A stretch of 64,000 nucleotides of DNA from Salvia splendens (Eukaryota; Streptophyta; Magnoliopsida; Lamiales; Lamiaceae), in assembly GCF_004379255.2 (NCBI RefSeq), contig NC_056033.1, forward strand, positions 40,326,719-40,390,718, given 5' to 3'. Below, one piece after another: positions 32,719 through 45,953 of this stretch. Made by a program: the position numbers and the translations under genes. The notes under the pieces are model-generated. The model was given only the letters and a program-made list of their open reading frames with translations, was not told where the DNA came from and ran no database searches. Numbering within the stretch: position 1 is the stretch's first letter; each line of letters opens with the position of its first letter.

Positions 32719-32870
32719 TTCTCCTAAATCTTCACTGATTTCTATTTATGGCTATTTATCTTTGTGTATCAAAGTTGTTGAAGTTGACAGTGGAGGTGGA
32801 ATTGTAGCGTGTCGTGTGCATCCACATTTTTAGTAGTGGAAGCTATGAACCTATCTTCTCATATAATGTA

Positions 32871-33081
32871 CTCCCCCTCCGTCCCCCAAATATTATCTTA
32901 CTTCCGATACGAATCGATGAGTCTTATTTTTATATATTAGTTTTATAATAAAATGTAAATATGAATGATTTAATAGAATATGAGGTCCACTACAAAAATA
33001 GTAAAAAGTGAAATGAGACAAAAATTTTGTGGGACGGACGGAAATAAAAAAAAAAGGGACAAACTTTCACGATGGAGGGAG
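32871..33081. mobile_element. Stowaway-like MITE
   Basis: 211 bp. Starts CTCCCCCTCCGTCCCCC and ends GATGGAGGGAG, inverted relative to each other, with TA on both sides (32869-32870, 33082-33083). Terminal repeats and TA target are typical of Tc1/mariner-derived Stowaway MITEs. Confidence 0.8.
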
Positions 33082-33086
33082 TAGTA

Positions 33087-33322
33087 TGTTTTCGTCCCTT
33101 AAATATTGTCATATTTTGACATACACGGATCTTAAGAAATATAGAAAGTGAGTCGAAAAAAATTAGTGGAGAGTGCGTCTTACTTTTATAATAAAATCTG
33201 AGTTGATATGAGTTAATGGAATATAGGATCCATTACTAAATATGGTAAAAAGTAAAATATGATAAATATTATCGGACCAACAGACATGAAAAAATGTGAA
33301 AAAATTTAAGAGATGGATGGAG
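33087..33322. mobile_element. Stowaway-like MITE, diverged, next to the previous one
   Basis: Begins TGTTTTCGTCCCTTAAATATTG after TA and ends GAGATGGATGGAG before TA. The ends are weaker than in its neighbour, from which it is separated by only a few bases. Confidence 0.5.
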
Positions 33323-33401
33323 TATTCATCATACGCAAAAGAATGTACTACCATTAAACACTTATATGAAATTTAACGATTGTTACTAGATCTTTATATT
33401 A

Positions 33402-33668
33402 CTCCCTCCATCCAATAGAAATAGACCATTTAGGATTGACACGAGTTTTAATGTGTAATTGGTAAAGTAAGAGAAAAGGAGAAAAAGTAGTTGAAATTGT
33501 GTAGTGGATGGTGGGACCATAAATGATAACGTAGAAGAGAAGAAGAAAAAAAGTTACTATAAATGTATACGAACTATTTCTATGAGATGGGCGAAAAAGG
33601 AAATATAGTCTATTTCTATGGACTGAACGAAAAAAAAAATATAATCTATTTCTATGAGACGGATGAAG
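33402..33668. mobile_element. Stowaway-like MITE
   Basis: Starts CTCCCTCCATCCAATAGAAA, ends CTATGAGACGGATGAAG, TA on both sides. The right arm contains three repeats of a CTATTTCTATGRR unit (33585-33655). Confidence 0.65.
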
Positions 33669-33789
33669 TATATTATTAGAAATTTCCGAGTTTCTTTTTG
33701 TGAAAGTATTCACTATATCATACTGATTGTCAAATAACTTATTGAACTAAAATTTGATCAAAATTTGTGTTTTTTACGGTGATTTGTTA

Positions 33790-34045
33790 ATCCCTCCATC
33801 ATTATCTATTAAGTAGTAGTTTCTTTTTCTGACGGTTCGTCAATACCTGTCACATTTAATTTTTACTATTTTTGGTAATGGACCTCATATTTTACTATTT
33901 CATTCTCACTCACATTTTATTATAAAACCAATATGAAAAATAGAACTCCTATTTCGTTAACTTTTTCATCCACTTTTTTCACATTTCTTATAACTTGTAT
34001 AGGGTCAATTTGTGAGTCGTGACACTTAACAGCGAAGGAAGGGAG
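33790..34045. mobile_element. Stowaway-like MITE, fourth of the cluster
   Basis: Starts ATCCCTCCATCATTATCTATTAA (trimmed to TCCCTCCATC core) and ends GCGAAGGAAGGGAG, flanked by TA. Internal TTTACTATTT..CATTCTCACTCAC words are typical of plant Stowaway copies. Confidence 0.55.
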
Positions 34046-34059
34046 TATCTATTTTTTTG

Positions 34060-35160
34060 TTTCTGATTGTAGTGGTGTGGGCTATTAACTAATTTTATTA
34101 TATTGATGGCAATTTGCCATTTCCTTTATGTTTTGATTATAGTGGTGTGGGCAACTACAGTAAGTGTAATGTATTGATTAATGTAGAAGAATGTAGAACA
34201 TCAATTATCTCTTATTTAAAATAAATTTACTCATTTCTGTATAATTTACTATGAATTTTAAAGTTTCCCTTTTTCAATGGAATTCAATATGGTAGTAGTA
34301 GTATATGCTTTCAATGAAATGTTGTTTTTATTAATGGATAGATATGAATTTTTCAATTTTTATATCTGATACTATATTTATTTCTAAATTTTTTTGTGAT
34401 GAAATAATAAAAATAAATTCAAAATTCATAGTTTTTGGACTGATTCTTAAGATTACAAAACATATCAAATTTGATATGGAACTTCATGATATTTTTGATA
34501 ATATGTTATTTTCTTTATTTTTTAGATTGTAGTTATGGGACCTATTACCTGATTTGAGTGCATTGATTAAATGTAAATGAATGTAGAACATTAATGAGTT
34601 GCTGTAAAGTTTGACAATTATGTAATTTAATGACCACGTGTTAATCACTTATATATATAAAAAGAATTTACTATTGGAATCATGGAGTTTTTTTCTTTCA
34701 AGGGATTCAATATATATTACTAATGATGTCATTTTATTCATAAATAGATGATGTCATTTAATTTATGGACGGTGACGTCTACACATGATCTCGTGGCTTC
34801 TATATCAAACATAATTTCATCTAATTTTTTTGTTAAGAAATAATGAGAACATATTCAAATTTATAGTTATTTGATTTTATTTTTAAAATTGCAGAATAAA
34901 TCAGAATTTGATCAAACTTTATAATTTTTTTTAAAATTTTATCATTTTCTTTTTTGTTGATTATAATTGTGTGGGCTATTATCTGATTTAAATGTATTGA
35001 TTAATGCAAAAGAATGTAAAACATTAATTAGTTGCAAAAGTTAACAATTACTTAATTTAATACCATCTATTAAAAAAGAAATTTAATCATGTATTTACTA
35101 GTTTTAAAATACTTTACTATTGGAATTTTTAAATTTATGTTTTACAAAGGAATTCAACTT
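34060..35160. repeat. Diverged ~0.4-kb tandem repeat, also dispersed at 58.7 kb
   Basis: The phrase GATTRTAGTTRTGKG..CTATTACCTGATTT..TGCATTGATTAATG..GAATGTAGAACATTAAT recurs at about 34135, 34525 and 34961. Each is preceded or followed by a TATATCA..CATAATTTCAT..AAATTCAAAATT..AAAATTG stretch. A related stretch lies at 58690-58880. Copies are well diverged and non-coding; no termini were identified. Confidence 0.6.
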
Positions 35161-35873
35161 ACGGAAAACTTCAAATTATATGAAATATTTAATTTTTGTT
35201 TGGAAGGAAGTATTGCTGATTTAGTTTAGAAAGCCAAATGAGCTCGTCGAATTTTTAACTAATGAGATTGAAATTAAATTAAATTTATTTTGCAATTGCA
35301 CTCCTCCATTTCAAGCTATGTAATTGTAGTATAATTTACATATACTCAATGTTTAAAACTTAAAAGTCCCCAAAATTCGAGTCATACGTATTTTTATACG
35401 GCCGGTATTTATTGTCTTATCCCACTATTTTGCTATCGCATATGCATATAATGAATACTCAAGTTTTATTTTTGTTCACCATGATTCTTTTGGAGCTTCT
35501 TCCAGAAATTTCTATTTCGATTTTTTGAATTCAATTTTCTTTCAGATCACATTTTTTAAAAATAGACTTTCAAGTAATTCGACTCAGATTTTTAAAAAAA
35601 ATCTATGTCGAAATTCAAATATTCACCCCTAACCAAAATGGACTGAAATTCATAGGATGAAAACAAAATAAAACATTTGTAGCTACAGCTTTTTCCACTC
35701 ATCCGATACTAAAGCTGAAATCATTCAAGGAAGCACAAAATATGATTTAATTATAAAACTTGCTGAAGAAGAAGAATAAGATATGGTGTCACAAACTTCT
35801 TAATGGAGTAATAAAATCAATTTTTCTTAAGTTTGAATTCGAACTCATAATCAATTTTTTGTGGGCTCGCACA

Positions 35874-37144
35874 TTAATACTGGGGCGGATAGGCACCACC
35901 GTTGGACGGAGGCACACCGTAGGCACCGCCTGGGGGAGGCGGCGCCGAGTAGGATCCGTGCGGCTGCGCCTGTGGATTATATGGAGGAGGGGCATAGTTT
36001 CCACCTGCATAATTAATTTCATAAACATTACCATTAGCTTCAACGTTACACAAATAATTGGAAATATTTAAGTAAATGTATGGTTTTTATCAATAATCAT
36101 TCAAAATTGAAAATTTTATTTAGAGGATGAAAAATAACGGTCTACTCATCTAGCTAATACTACAACACAATGGGTTGCTTATAATTTGAAATTGTCTGTG
36201 ATTTAGTAATTTTTTTGTTTTGAAACCTCTATGACCATCAAATTCGTTTGGCTTAGACTTTAGATTACCATTAAATTGGTTTCTAATATACTCCTAGTAC
36301 GTAATATCTAACATTTTTATTGATTTGCTCCATTTGACAAAATATTAAATTATTTAGAAAATTGATTCTTTTATTTAATTTTTAAAATTATTTAGAAAAT
36401 TGATAAATTATTTTTTTATGTAATACTCCTACTATATAAAATTAATTGTGATAATTTTTAATATAAATTGAATACTATATAGTAGTATAAAACAAAACAA
36501 ATAATACTGGAAATACCAGGATAGTTTTGTTGCTGCGGCTGCGAAGAAAGATAAGCCGGCGGCGCGGTGAAGGGCGGCTGTGAAGGAGGAGGGAAAGGTG
36601 CGGATGGATTCTGCGAATAAGCATTATTGTTTGGAAGAGTCGAGCATGGCGGGAAAGGAGGCGGCGGGGCGGCGGAGGACGGCGGCTGAGCGGGAGCCGG
36701 ATAAGAAGTAGAAGTTGGCGGGAAAGGCGGCTGAGAAGCAACCGGATAAGAAGAATATGATGGCGGGAAAGGCGAGGGCGGGGCGGCACCGGCAGGATAA
36801 CAAGAAGAATTTGGCGGGAAAGGAGCGGGATAGAGTTGGCTCGTATCGATAGGCGCTGACGTCGGTGGAGGAGCGGGCAGCGCTCCGTACGGCGGAGTTT
36901 GGCCGGAGTAGGGGAGGAGGAGCGACGAGATGGGCGCGCTTGGTGTGGCGTACGGCTGAGGAGCGTATTTCACCGCCGCGTCGGGATTCATGGCCGGATT
37001 AGTGGCTATAAAGAAAGCGAAGAATGAATTAGTAGTAGTCGCAATTAATTTTAATTATTTAATTTAATTGAAATTTCGTGAGTACGTACCAGCCGCGGGC
37101 GGAGGAGGCTGATTGCCGGAGTAAGAAACCGGTGCTCCGACCAT
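35874..37144 (-). CDS. Proline-rich, low-complexity protein
   Basis: Three exons (37090-37144, 36517-37005, 35874-36004) join to 675 nt, 224 residues, with GT-AG junctions and matching phase. The protein is dominated by Pro, Ser, Tyr, Gln and Ala. It opens MVGAPVSYSGNQPPPPAA; the middle is built from repeats of the form (F/P)PP-x3-S-Y-P-x-(A/G) (SSCYPAGAAPPSPFPPSYSS, TSTSYPAPAQPP). It ends GGAYGVPPSNGGAYPPQY. It has no signal peptide, membrane segment or known enzymatic domain. I do not recognise a named family, and a disordered adaptor-like role would be a guess. A TATAAAT box on the minus strand (37229-37235) lies 85-91 bp before the ATG, which supports the start. Confidence 0.75.
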
Positions 37145-37228
37145 GGTTGCTGAAGTTGAGAGTTGAAAGTAATGCAATTTGATTATGGTGTACAAGTTGA
37201 CTTGAAAATGTCACATTAGTCGCATTAC

Positions 37229-37235
37229 ATTTATA
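37229..37235 (-). promoter_or_regulatory. TATA box of the proline-rich gene
   Basis: TATAAAT on the minus strand, 85 bp upstream of the ATG at 37144. Confidence 0.55.
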
Positions 37236-38411
37236 AGTGGGGGAAATTATCCTCTCTAATTTGGGATTACATTAGCTGCATGTGCAATCCAAATTGCAAA
37301 CAAGACTTTCTGAACAATACTAGTTTATAAATTAAACTATTTCTTAGAAAATGATTACTACTATAATTTATAATTGCAAGACCAAGTCTAATGAAACTGT
37401 GCAACACGACAAGATACCATTGACATGGATAATCTGCGTGACTTTGTTTTTTTATTTTCCAGTGATTTACAATGAGTTTAAGTGAATTTATCGTTGCTTT
37501 ATTTCCATTTTTAGAAAACTAAAATCTTGAATTTTTTTATTATAAAGTGTATTTTTCATATCCATGAAAAAACAAAGGTTATACGTATAAATATTTTTAT
37601 AGTTCATTTCAACCGAAACTTTTGAATCACAACTACATCAATAGCTTCACTAAATTCAAATGAGTTTTTCGAAGTAGATGGGATTGAAAACGTGGGACTC
37701 GATTCGATGCGTTCATGCCTTATCAATTATCATTATCATAAATTGTTTATATTAGGTTGACCTGGATTAATTATTTAAACTTCAAGTTGCAATTGTAATG
37801 TGAAAATAATGGAGAGCACATTCATAAGTATTGGAACAGGTCAAATAACTGTATAGTTATAATTGGTATGCATTATACGATTGATTTAGCTGTCAATGAA
37901 AATTTATCTGAAAACTCATATTACAGCTGCTTTTGAAGCTATTATTCTGATTGGTTTGTGGATAATTTTTTTCTTTCTCTAAAAAAAATTAAGATCAGTA
38001 TTAGTTTCTCATATATTTTATGAAAATTCAAATTCTCAACCTCTTGAATAGCCAAAAAAAGATTCGCTTTATCATTAGCTTAGTATTGACTTCTAAACAT
38101 TTTATATTAGTAGTAGAGTATAATTTAATTAATTTGAGTTTTGCTTTTAGATTAGAATTACAAATTAAAAAATGTTAATATCACGATCTTTTAATTTGTT
38201 GCAATTTCATTATTTCTCATAGTGTGAACGGCAAATAAATAGATAAAAAAAATATGAATTTCACATGGCAAATTGGAGTTGTGGGAGATTTATAATAATT
38301 TCCAATTTTGGAGTGGAGTGAAAATGGATAATATTATATTGAGTAAAGAACATTTTAGGTTCATGGACAATAGGGATCTAATCTATCCGGATCCGGATCT
38401 TCAACAATTTT

Positions 38412-38483
38412 ATTAGCATCATTAGTTTCTAAATACTACTATATCAGATTAGCATCATTAGTTTCTAAATACTACTATATCAG
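38412..38483. repeat. 36-bp perfect tandem duplication
   Basis: The unit beginning ATTAGCATCATTAGTTTCTA and ending ACTATATCAG occurs at 38412-38447 and 38448-38483 without mismatch. Confidence 0.95.
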
Positions 38484-38652
38484 ATAATCATGTTAGAGAG
38501 AATTTTCATTATTCCTGGACATTTTTACCCATTTAACTAGTTTTTGAGCCAAGTATTTCACTATGTATCCATTAATATGCGTAATTCAGATGGTACCTGA
38601 AACGATATTAATTACTTTATCGAGAACCTTTTTTCAAATTTTGGTTCAAATA

Positions 38653-39117
38653 CTTCCTCCGTCCCAAGACAAGTGAGAATCTTTTTTTTACACTCATATT
38701 TCTCTTTCCACTTAACACACTTAACAATATTATCTAAAATCTTGTGACATTTCCAATACGACATCTACCTCAGAACGAAAAGAGTTTATTAGCACTTCCT
38801 TATAATTAGCTTTTTTATAAAATAATTTATTATACTTCTTTCCAATTTACTTGATTAGCTCTTATTGCGTTTTAGATTGTCTTAAATTACTTGAATATTT
38901 TTAAAAACATAAAATTATAAGTATTAATTACTTTACTCTCTTTTTTATTACTCTTTTTTTCTCCTATTTTATTATATATTGTATCTAACTTTATTATATA
39001 ATCATTTACTTTATTTTATATATACATTTAATTTTCTAAATGAAGTACAATTTTAATAAAAAACATTTCTTAAAACTTATGTCCGGTCAAATGTGTTCTA
39101 TTATTGGACAGAGGGAG
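38653..39117. mobile_element. Stowaway-like MITE, probably composite
   Basis: Starts CTTCCTCCGTCCCAAGAC after TA; an end GGACAGAGGGAG lies before TA at 39117. 465 bp is long for one Stowaway, and AGAACGAAAAGAG near 38780 may mark an internal boundary between two copies. Confidence 0.45.
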
Positions 39118-39339
39118 TATGTTGCTAAGTGGTGTTGGATTTTGCCCTTTAAAAATTAGGGAATTTGGAAACCAAATGAACTTTAAAAATGGAAGAGAAA
39201 TATAAAAATGAGGAAATATTGTTAATGAAAATGAACTCTAATTTATTGGCAAAAATATTCTTTAAAAAAATAAAATTTAATGGCTAAAGTAATAAACATA
39301 ATTATTTTTGTGGATAGAATGATAATAAGAAGATTAATA

Positions 39340-39650
39340 CCCCCTCCGTCTTGAAAATTATTAACTCTTTCTTTATTAATCCGTCTCTAAAAAGTATGAA
39401 CTTTATAATTTTGAAAAGTTCTTTCTCTCTAATGAGGTCATAATCTTTTTTTACTAATATTATTTTAATTCTTTTTCTTTTAATCCGCAAACCCGGTCAA
39501 GCAGATTAGTCGGATTCCTCCAAAAGGCGGGTTCAGTACACCTGTGGTCAAACCGACCAAATTTTTTTTCTTCTTTTTTATTACTTTTCCAATCATGTAT
39601 GAAAACCGTGTGCCGAACTAAATATTCATAATTTTGAGAGGCGGATGGAG
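39340..39650. mobile_element. Stowaway-like MITE
   Basis: Starts CCCCCTCCGTCTTGAAAATTA and ends GAGGCGGATGGAG, TA on both sides (start shown trimmed to its CCCCCTCCGTC core). Non-coding. Confidence 0.6.
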
Positions 39651-40813
39651 TATTAATTTCAATTTGCTGATTTTGTGGGTCAATTGAATGATTTAGATGG
39701 ACAAGTGGCAAGATTTCAGAGCCCAAAAAGATTCATTTGAGAAATCGAACGGCTCAACTTCGAATTACAAATCACGTTTCAATATCGTCATCTGTCGGAA
39801 ATTTCTTGGTACTTTCCGCTTTATTTGTTTTACTACATGGGCTTAATATAAATATTTTCGATTCTGCCACTCCATTGTCATATAGGAAATATTGACTTGT
39901 ACAAATGCCATAACTTTTGATAATATTGATACAACATTTATATTAATAATATTGTATAAAAAATGTCATCAGGATTATATTTATACCTATGCAATTTAAG
40001 CATCATCATATTATTTGTAATTTTAACTAATACCAATAAATAGAATATTATCTAAAAATATCATTCACACCTAACTATGGGCACACTTAATTTTTCAAAC
40101 ATTTCTGTTATATTTTTGAGAAATATCACTACACTCATAGAGGATATTCGATTTGTAATATTGTATCTCAAAATTAAATATATAATGTATTTGTTCATGA
40201 GATTGAATCTCAAAACTCAATCATAAGACTTAGTGGATAATCATTTAATAATTTATCATAATCAATCACATCCAATTAAAATAATCTCAAAATTTTATAT
40301 ATTGGTACTATTTTATTTATGAAACCAAACGTCACATATCATATTCAATTTGATAGGTACGCATAATAAATATTTTATCATTAGTCAACTTGTATATTTT
40401 AAAAACAAAGAAATTAGAATTAACATACAATAAAAGGAATTAAAATTTTTGAAATGTCATGAGCATTTCACCTCAAAGAATTGGACACTTACAAACGTGA
40501 GAATGACATTTTCTTAAATTTATGTAACATAGATTCGCATTCAGTTTTCAAATGGCCATTCAGACCAATTGTAAATTGAAAACTCCCTTCTGAATGAAAG
40601 TTCTATTGATTAGCATACACATATACATAGTGTGATGGAAGTAAAGATAAATGAGTTTGTAGGGTCCAAATTGAGAAGCCATAAATAAATATCCAGAATC
40701 ATACATAAAAAATACGACCCTGCTTTAACCTTGCAGCAAATCCACTGTCGCCGACGACATTGCCATCACACCTTCTCCGTCGTCGGGCAGCATTGCCCGC
40801 TGTTGGAACTCCT

Positions 40814-43070
<2,257 letters not shown>

Positions 43071-43118
43071 TGTTGATGGTGTTGGAACTGTGTGTTGAGT
43101 CTGGGAGAATTAAAGGTG

Positions 43119-43126
43119 TTTATATA
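43119..43126 (-). promoter_or_regulatory. TATA box of the cysteine protease gene
   Basis: TATATAAA on the minus strand about 50 bp upstream of the ATG at 43070. Confidence 0.6.
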
Positions 43127-43949
43127 AGGCCAGAAAATTGATTTTTTCTTTTTCTTTTTGGTTAAAATATTGAAATTATTGGATTTTTGTTAGATACACT
43201 CCGGAATTGCTTTGCACGCCCTGCTCTGTTTTAACGGAGAAGGCGTGCGTGTTGTCTTGCTTGGTAAGTTTTGGAGTGTGGAAATTAATTTTGGGGTTGC
43301 GTATAGTGTTTTTGGTGAGATGGTATTGGGCAAAAATAACCTTGTAGATAGAAGACAAATGGAGAAGTCCAATTGGTGGGTGAATTATTATTTAATAAAA
43401 TAATCTTTGATTTTCCATATATTCCCTTTTATATTCTTCTTTCATATCCATAGACACGTCATCTCTTGCCAAGGGTGAGAAAGATAAAAACACATGATCC
43501 AAGTAAGGAAAAAAAAGTCAAATTTCCATAAAGTTAATAACATGGGTTTGGTTGATCTATATTTGTAAGATAGTATGAAAATACTCAAATCATATATCGA
43601 TTCTAAAGGTTTGTAGCAATCCTTTGCTTTGGGTAAATTTGGTAAAATTAACCATACGATGAATCCCTTGTGTTCAAAAACTATATCCACACGCATAAAA
43701 CATGGCTAGATTATGTTGTTTTTTATAACTATGATATAGATTATATTTGTAAGATATGATAATACTCCGTCATATAGTTATAATAAAGTGAATCACGATA
43801 AAATAAGAGTTCTGACTTTTTCTTAACTTTATTCGCCATAAATATAAGTGATTTTATAACAATAAAAAAAATTTAACTTCAAGACAATACATAAAATAAC
43901 TGAAAGTAAAAAAGAGCATAAAGACAAACTACACAACAAAAGTAATGTG
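43127..43949. other. Intergenic DNA
   Basis: Upstream region of the cysteine protease gene, then AT-rich DNA. No coding region supported. Confidence 0.5.
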
Positions 43950-44330
43950 ATCGCGGTTGATCGAGTGTTGAAGGACTGTGAATAAGCGATAAACGAGAAT
44001 GAAGAACACACCGGAGTTTACGTGGTTCGGCCGTAAAATGACCTACATCCACGAAGGAGACGATCTACTATATTCACTTAACAACAAGAAGAGAGATATA
44101 ACGAATTACAATCAATGATCACACTCAAATCACTCCACTCCAATAGAAGCCCCTATCTCTCGGAACTCTCTAATCTTGAAGATGATCTCACAAAGATAGT
44201 GTGTTGTTGTAACTTTTTTTAACTAACTATGCTATGCTAGGATCTTGTATATATATTCTCCCAGCTCCACGGTAGATGGCTCGGCTCACACATAAGCTTC
44301 ACTTCTCATCCCAACCGTTTTAACTAATTT
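43950..44330 (-). repeat. LTR-like fragment, minus orientation
   Basis: The plus strand holds TTTACGTGGTTCGGCC followed by ACCTACATCCACGAAGG, the complement of a CGTGGATGTAGG...CGAACCACGTAAA block common in the U5 part of plant LTRs. A minus-strand TATA-like stretch (ATATATATACAAG) at about 44246 lies a suitable distance upstream. No second LTR, target duplication or coding region was found, so it is a solo or truncated LTR at best. Confidence 0.4.
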
Positions 44331-44821
44331 ACACATAGCTAATTGCACGCAGGTCCCTGAGCTTTATAATTTGTTCAATCAGCTCACACCATGCATTAAC
44401 AAGTAACAAAAACATAAAAATAATCAAATAATCCCAGATAACAAGAAACAAAATGTCACGATATTGAAATAATAAATAATTGAATGAAAATAATAAATAG
44501 AATCGATTCAATTTATACATTCATGAAAATAGTGTGTTGAGTCTGGTGACTCCTTGAATATATGTATCGTTCATTTGTCTTTGTATCATTCCGAATCCTT
44601 CTTTCCATTCTATGGTGAATATATCAAGTAGCTTAGATCCATTCTTATTGAGTGCAATTCTGTCTGTCAATAATACAGTTTGACTGATACGTGAAAGTGC
44701 CTATCAATAAGCGCACGCGATGGATTAGCTATAATAATGTGTGCATGCACACGTGGAATTGCGATAGGATTAAATCACCATGAGCGCGTTGTAGAGGATT
44801 AGAGAATCAAAGCTGTTATAT

Positions 44822-45953
44822 TGTGGTGGGGAAGTTTACTACAAGAGATAAACAATATCGGGCGTAATACAACCCAAGAAAGAAGAACTAAAACTAAAAA
44901 TTACAAAGATATCGAAACTGTAAACGGAAATAAACTTAGCCGAGTCGAGGAGTCCTCTTTCAGCAAGACGAGATACGCCCCGGTAGTGCTCTCGGTTTGG
45001 CGTGTCGTCCCCAAAGATAAAACGGCTACGTCTCTGATGAAGCAGCACCGCAATCAACAGAGCTCCGGCGAACTGGATGGAGGAGAGGGCAGAGCTTCGG
45101 AAGAAAGACAATGCAGAGAGAGTATGATGCTTGTGCGTATGTTGTACTATATCCTAATGCAAGGAATGCCTAGCCTATTTATAGGCTTGGTCCACTGCGG
45201 GGTCAACTCAGCCTTGATGGTTGTCATCATGACTCATTATGGCGGGGCTGTAACCGCCGGCCGTTACGAGTTTGAAAGCTGGAGTGGTCGACTTTGAATC
45301 TAGACGCTGTACACGCCCTAGTTCAACCGTCACATGTGGACTTCGACTTGATCAAGACGCTGATCAAGCCTTCGCTCAAGGCGCAGCAGGTCGAGTTGAT
45401 CAAACTGCTGATCAAGGCGCAGCATGTCAAGTTGATCAGGCTGCTGCCCAAAACTTAGGTGGTCTAAAACATTAAGTCTGGATCTAGGGACAAGCCCAAG
45501 CCCAAAGACCAATTGCCAAGATCCAAGTCCAAGACCAAGACCAAGGGCACGGTCATGGTCACGAGCACGAGCACGGGCGCGGGCATGGCTCAGCTCGGCG
45601 CGCGTGTGGGCTCTTTCACCCATCTTAGTCCACGATAATTACTAAGTGTAATTAGTCACTTAATAAATACCCATTTAAAGACATGTCTCATCTCCTATGT
45701 GGGATAATTAACACTAGTTAATTACTCCCTACACTTTCAACTCCTAGCTTTATCAAAAGCTACAATGTGACCAACTTTAATCCACTATTTCTCACTCACC
45801 GGGAATCGGATTTGAGAAAGTGAATATACTACGGTCATCTACGCGGAACGTAGATCAAAGCTATATCATTTAATTCTCCAAAATTAAATGTCTCGTCACA
45901 TTTATTATTGATCAAACTTTATTGTCCGGACATCTTAAATCAAGATTCCAACA
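44822..45953 (-). repeat. Putative 3' LTR of a truncated LTR retrotransposon
   Basis: Read on the minus strand, a purine tract (CATGTGGGGGAT) is followed by TGTTGGAATCTTGATTTAAG, a typical polypurine tract to LTR start (plus-strand LTR end at 45953). A TATAAATA box lies at 45176-45183 on the same strand, and the LTR could end CCCCACCACA at 44822. About 1.1 kb. The interior has tandem 36-bp units rich in TTGATCAA/CTGCTGATCAAGG (45360-45460) and low-complexity CAAG/GCACGAGCACG runs (45490-45600). The flanking 45954-46400 may be the 3' end of the element's internal region. Copia-type is likely but unproven. Confidence 0.5.

Larger units (their letters stand above)
37236..40813. other. AT-rich intergenic DNA with MITEs
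   Basis: No gene supported. Contains the tandem duplication at 38412-38483 and Stowaway-like elements at 38653-39117 and 39340-39650. 40190-40345 has a GATTGAATCTCA...CCAAACGTC stretch like a decayed MITE. Confidence 0.5.

Noticed and set aside
35760..36071. 103-codon plus-strand frame
   Set aside because: It is antisense to the last exon of the proline-rich gene.
44821..45297. 158-codon plus-strand frame
   Set aside because: Lies within the putative LTR; no protein similarity seen.
45330..45623. 97-codon minus-strand frame rich in Leu, Gly, Arg
   Set aside because: Produced by the tandem and low-complexity repeats of the LTR region.
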